A DNA stretch of 7,373 bases from an uncultured Collinsella sp. Its GTDB lineage: Bacteria > Actinomycetota > Coriobacteriia > Coriobacteriales > Coriobacteriaceae. The position numbers and the translations under genes are program-made. Under the pieces are notes generated by a model that was given only the letters and a program-made list of their open reading frames with translations, had not been told where the DNA came from and searched no databases. The stretch's first letter is position 1; every line of letters starts with the position of its first letter. The stretch spans positions 1 to 7,373 of the forward strand of contig CABRWN010000106.1 of NCBI GenBank assembly GCA_902474645.1, written 5' to 3'. Of this stretch, positions 4,842 to 7,373 are shown in pieces.

Positions 4842-7373
4842 ACTCGGTACGGGCAACCTGGTCGATACGATAACCCTCGATCTGGTCGCCGGGCTTGATG
4901 TCCTGGAAGTTCTCCAGGCCAATGCCGCCCTCGGAACCGCTCTTGAGGCTCTTGGCCTCGTCCTTGTAGTGGCGCATCGAGGCGATCTTGCCGTTAAAGA
5001 CCACGATGCCGTCGCGCACCAGACGCACGGAATCGGTCGCGGCGATCTCGCCCTCTTCGACGCGGACACCGGCGGCGATACCGACTTTGGGCACCTTGAA
5101 GGTGTCCAGGACGGTCGCGGTACCCGTGGAGACCTCGACCTCGGTGGGCTTGAGCATGCCGATACGGGCGGCGTCGAGCTCCTCGAGGCACTTGTAGATA
5201 ACGTCGTAGCAACGGATCTCGACGCCCTCGCGCTCGGCGGCGGAGCGGGCCTTGCCGTCGGGACGCACGCCAAAGCCGATGATGATGGCGTTGGAGGCGT
5301 CGGCCAGGACGACGTCGGTCTCGTTGATGGCGCCGACGGCGGAGTGGATCGTGTTGATGCGAACCTCGGACTGATCCATCTTGTCGAGCGAGTCCTGAAG
5401 GGCCTCGATGGAACCCTGGACGTCGGCCTTGATGATCAGGTTGAGCTCCTTGACCTCGGCGTCGGCGATGGTCTCGAAGAGGTTCTCGAGCGTGACGTGC
5501 TTCACGCGGCTCTGCTCCTCGATACGGGCCTTGAGCGAACGCTCGTCGGCAAGGGCGCGAGCCTCGCGCTCGTCCTCGAACACGCGGAACTCGTCACCGG
5601 CGTTGGGCACGGACTGCAGGCCAAGAATCTCGACGGCGTCGGAGGGACCGGCCTCGGTGACGGCGCGGCCCTTGGGGTCGAGCATGGCGCGGACGCGACC
5701 GTAGGTAAGGCCGGCGACCAGCGTATCGCCCACGTGCAGGGTACCGCGGGTCACGAGCACGGTAGCGACCGAGCCGCGGCCCTTGTCGAGCTTGGCCTCG
5801 AGGACGTTGCCGGAGGCAAAGGTGTCCGGGTTGGCCTTGAGCTCGAGCACGTCTGCCTGGAGCAGCACGGTCTCCAGAAGGTCGTCGATACCGATCTTCT
5901 GCTTGGCCGAGATGTTGACGAACATGTTCTGTCCGCCCCACTCCTCGGGGATGACGCCGTACTCGGTGAGCTCCTGACGCACACGGTCGGGGTTGGCGCC
6001 GGGCTTATCGATCTTGTTGACGGCAACGACGATGGGAACGCCGGCGGCCTTGGCGTGGTTGATGGACTCGACCGTCTGGGGCATGACGCCGTCGTCGGCG
6101 GCGACGATCAGGATGACGATGTCGGTCACCTTGGCGCCACGGGCACGCATGGCCGTAAAGGTGGCGTGACCCGGGGTATCGATAAAGGTGATCTTGCGGT
6201 CGTTGATCATGACCTGCGAAGCGCCGATGGCCTGCGTAATGCCGCCCGCCTCGCCGGCAGCGACGCCGGTGTGACGGATGGCGTCGAGCAGCGACGTCTT
6301 GCCGTGGTCGACGTGGCCCATGACGGTGACGACCGGGGCGCGCGGCTTAAGGTCGGCGGGATCATCGTAGAACGAGAAGGTGTTCTCCTCCTCGGGGGTG
6401 ATGATCTTGATCTGACGGCCCAGGTCGTCGGCAACGAGCTCGACGAGGTCGTCGGACATGGACTGCGTCATGGTGAGCGGCGTACCAAGCAGGAACAGGC
6501 GCTTGATGATGTCGTTGGCCGGAACGTCGAGCGCCTCGGCAAGCTCCTGGACGGTAACGCCCTGGGAGACCTTGATGGCGTCGAGGTCCTCGGGGTTCAC
6601 GCCCTGGGCCAGCGCCTCCTCTATCTTGCGCTCCTCCTGAGCCTTGGCAGCCTCGCGCTCGCGCTTCTCCTTGCGCTTCTTGCGGCGACCGGTGGACTCG
6701 CGAGAGGCCTCCTCGACGGCGGCACGAGCCTCCTCGAGCACCTTCTCGCGGCTGTACTCCTCGGCCTCGCGAGCCATGCGGCTGTAGTGGTCCTCTTCGT
6801 TGTTGTGACCGCCCTTGCGCTTCTTGCCCTTGCCCTGCTTATCGGGGTTGGGGAAGTCCATGCCGGCAGCGACGTTGTTGCTGGCGTTGGTGCGATGGCT
6901 GTGCGGACGGCTCTCGGAGACGTTGCGCTCGGAGTTGTTGTCGGAAGCGTTGCGATCGTTACGACGGCCACCGCGGCGGTCGTTGTTGCCGCCACGACGG
7001 TTACCGCGCTCTGCGGCGCGCTCGGCCTTAGCCTTGTCCTCGGCGTCCTTCTTCTCCTTGAGCACGGTCTCCTGTGCGGCGATCTGGTCGAGCAGCGAAC
7101 GGAAGCGCGAACCGGAGTCGGAAGCGGGAACGGCGCGGCGCTGGGCCTCGCGGGCAGCCTCCTCCTTCTCGCGGGCGAGACGCTCCTGCTCGGCCTTCTT
7201 CTTGGCCTCGGCCTCGGCGCGGGCAGCCTCCTCGGCAGCCTGGGCTGCGGCAAACTGGCGGCGCTCCTCCTCGCGTGCCTTCTCGGCGGCGATGCGCTCG
7301 CGCTCGGCCTCGGCGGCGCGTGCGGCCTCCTCGGCGGCAGCTGCCTGCTCCTCGGCCTGCTTGGCGGCCTCGA
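4840..7373 (-). CDS. infB: Translation initiation factor IF-2 (5' end cut by window edge)
   Basis: IF-2 is the GTPase that brings fMet-tRNA to the 30S subunit and promotes subunit joining. 843 complete codons are visible and the frame is open to base 7373, so the true start lies outside. Numbering the first complete codon (7369-7371) as 1: a Glu/Ala/Arg/Lys-rich coiled-coil-like segment covers 1-79, an Asn/Arg/Gly-rich segment 123-167, and a charged helical stretch about 180-254. An IF2_N module (VTVQELAEALDVPANDIIKRL) lies near 272-292. The GTPase domain has G1 GHVDHGKT (352-359), switch I GGITQAIGA (376-384), G3 DTPGH (398-402), G4 NKID (452-455) and G5 SAK (488-490). The remaining residues are domains II, III (including IKADVQGSIEAL) and the C-terminal fMet-tRNA-binding domain (VGIAAGVRVEEG, KPGDQIEGY). 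All GTP-binding motifs are intact; switch I differs from the consensus at two positions (see findings). rbfA follows after 11 bp. Confidence 0.97.
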   Translation of the reverse strand, partial: EAAKQAEEQAAAAEEAARAAEAERERIAAEKAREEERRQFAAAQAAEEAARAEAEAKKKAEQERLAREKEEAAREAQRRAVPASDSGSRFRSLLDQIAAQETVLKEKKDAEDKAKAERAAERGNRRGGNNDRRGGRRNDRNASDNNSERNVSESRPHSHRTNASNNVAAGMDFPNPDKQGKGKKRKGGHNNEEDHYSRMAREAEEYSREKVLEEARAAVEEASRESTGRRKKRKEKREREAAKAQEERKIEEALAQGVNPEDLDAIKVSQGVTVQELAEALDVPANDIIKRLFLLGTPLTMTQSMSDDLVELVADDLGRQIKIITPEEENTFSFYDDPADLKPRAPVVTVMGHVDHGKTSLLDAIRHTGVAAGEAGGITQAIGASQVMINDRKITFIDTPGHATFTAMRARGAKVTDIVILIVAADDGVMPQTVESINHAKAAGVPIVVAVNKIDKPGANPDRVRQELTEYGVIPEEWGGQNMFVNISAKQKIGIDDLLETVLLQADVLELKANPDTFASGNVLEAKLDKGRGSVATVLVTRGTLHVGDTLVAGLTYGRVRAMLDPKGRAVTEAGPSDAVEILGLQSVPNAGDEFRVFEDEREARALADERSLKARIEEQSRVKHVTLENLFETIADAEVKELNLIIKADVQGSIEALQDSLDKMDQSEVRINTIHSAVGAINETDVVLADASNAIIIGFGVRPDGKARSAAEREGVEIRCYDVIYKCLEELDAARIGMLKPTEVEVSTGTATVLDTFKVPKVGIAAGVRVEEGEIAATDSVRLVRDGIVVFNGKIASMRHYKDEAKSLKSGSEGGIGLENFQDIKPGDQIEGYRIDQVARTE
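6871..7005 (-). other. Asn/Arg/Gly-rich low-complexity segment within IF-2
   Basis: This stretch of infB encodes about 45 residues made almost only of Asn, Arg, Gly, Asp, Ser and His, with two RRGG motifs (NRRGGNN and DRRGGRRN). It joins the E/A/R/K-rich N-terminal helix to the lysine-rich helical segment before the IF2_N module. It is probably disordered and, from its RGG-like character, could contact RNA (inference). Confidence 0.7.
7135..7371 (-). repeat. Glu/Ala-rich degenerate repeat region encoding the IF-2 N-terminal coiled coil
   Basis: About 79 codons encode an almost uninterrupted run of Glu, Ala, Arg, Lys and Gln with an imperfectly repeated EEAAR unit (AEEAARA twice, then KEEAARE). 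At the DNA level this appears on the + strand as recurring GCCTCCTC-type words. It resembles the helical N-terminal extensions known in many actinobacterial and enterobacterial IF-2 proteins. The repeats are degenerate, so this is protein low complexity rather than a mobile or tandem DNA repeat. It probably continues past the window edge. Confidence 0.65.

Noticed and set aside
6621..7253. Arg/Pro/Ser/Thr-rich 210-codon frame on the minus strand inside infB
   Set aside because: It is the out-of-frame reading of the repetitive E/A/K-rich codons of the IF-2 extension. The in-frame product is clearly IF-2.
1..7373. A hidden novel system (defence island, mobile element, CRISPR, retron, riboswitch)
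   Set aside because: Six housekeeping genes cover the window almost without gaps. I saw no direct repeats, integrase or transposase motifs, structured leader or gene of unknown function. Codon choice looks somewhat more C-ending in infB than in dnaG, but this fits expression level rather than transfer.

Overview
The window is one tightly packed minus-strand operon from a high-GC bacterium, most likely an actinobacterium of the class Coriobacteriia (Collinsella-like). That placement is an inference from base composition, GTG use, AGGAGG/AGGGGGT ribosome binding sites and the general look of the proteins. No database search was possible. In transcription order (right to left) the genes are infB (5'-truncated by the window edge), rbfA, nrnA (DHH/DHHA1 family), truB, ribF and dnaG (3'-truncated by the window edge). 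All six are on the minus strand and essentially every base is coding. The junctions are +11, -8, +15, -4 and -8 bp. There is no non-coding stretch longer than 15 bp, and no tRNA, rRNA, mobile element, CRISPR array, convincing promoter or terminator.

Region by region: 4840-7373 encodes translation initiation factor IF-2 with a long charged, disordered or coiled-coil N-terminal extension, an IF2_N module, the GTPase core and the C-terminal domains. 4418-4828 is the 30S maturation factor RbfA. 3382-4425 is a DHH/DHHA1 phosphoesterase of the NrnA type. 2434-3366 is the tRNA pseudouridine-55 synthase TruB. 1430-2437 is the bifunctional riboflavin kinase/FAD synthetase RibF. 1-1437 is DNA primase DnaG through its zinc-binding and RNA-polymerase (TOPRIM) domains and into the linker.

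Functionally this is the widespread nusA-infB ribosome-assembly and translation operon core (initiation factor, 30S maturation, nanoRNA/pAp turnover, tRNA modification, flavin cofactor synthesis). The DNA primase gene is attached directly after ribF by an 8-bp overlap, where many bacteria have rpsO. This places replication priming under translational coupling with the flavin and translation genes.

I found no novel defence, mobile or biosynthetic system. The items most worth a second look are residue-level departures from well-known motifs in otherwise intact housekeeping enzymes: Gly in place of the conserved Arg of the DnaG FGGR motif and Met in the DnaG DPD motif, Ala/Ser in the IF-2 switch I segment, and altered FMN-adenylyltransferase motifs in RibF. 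The ribF-dnaG linkage is the other point of interest.
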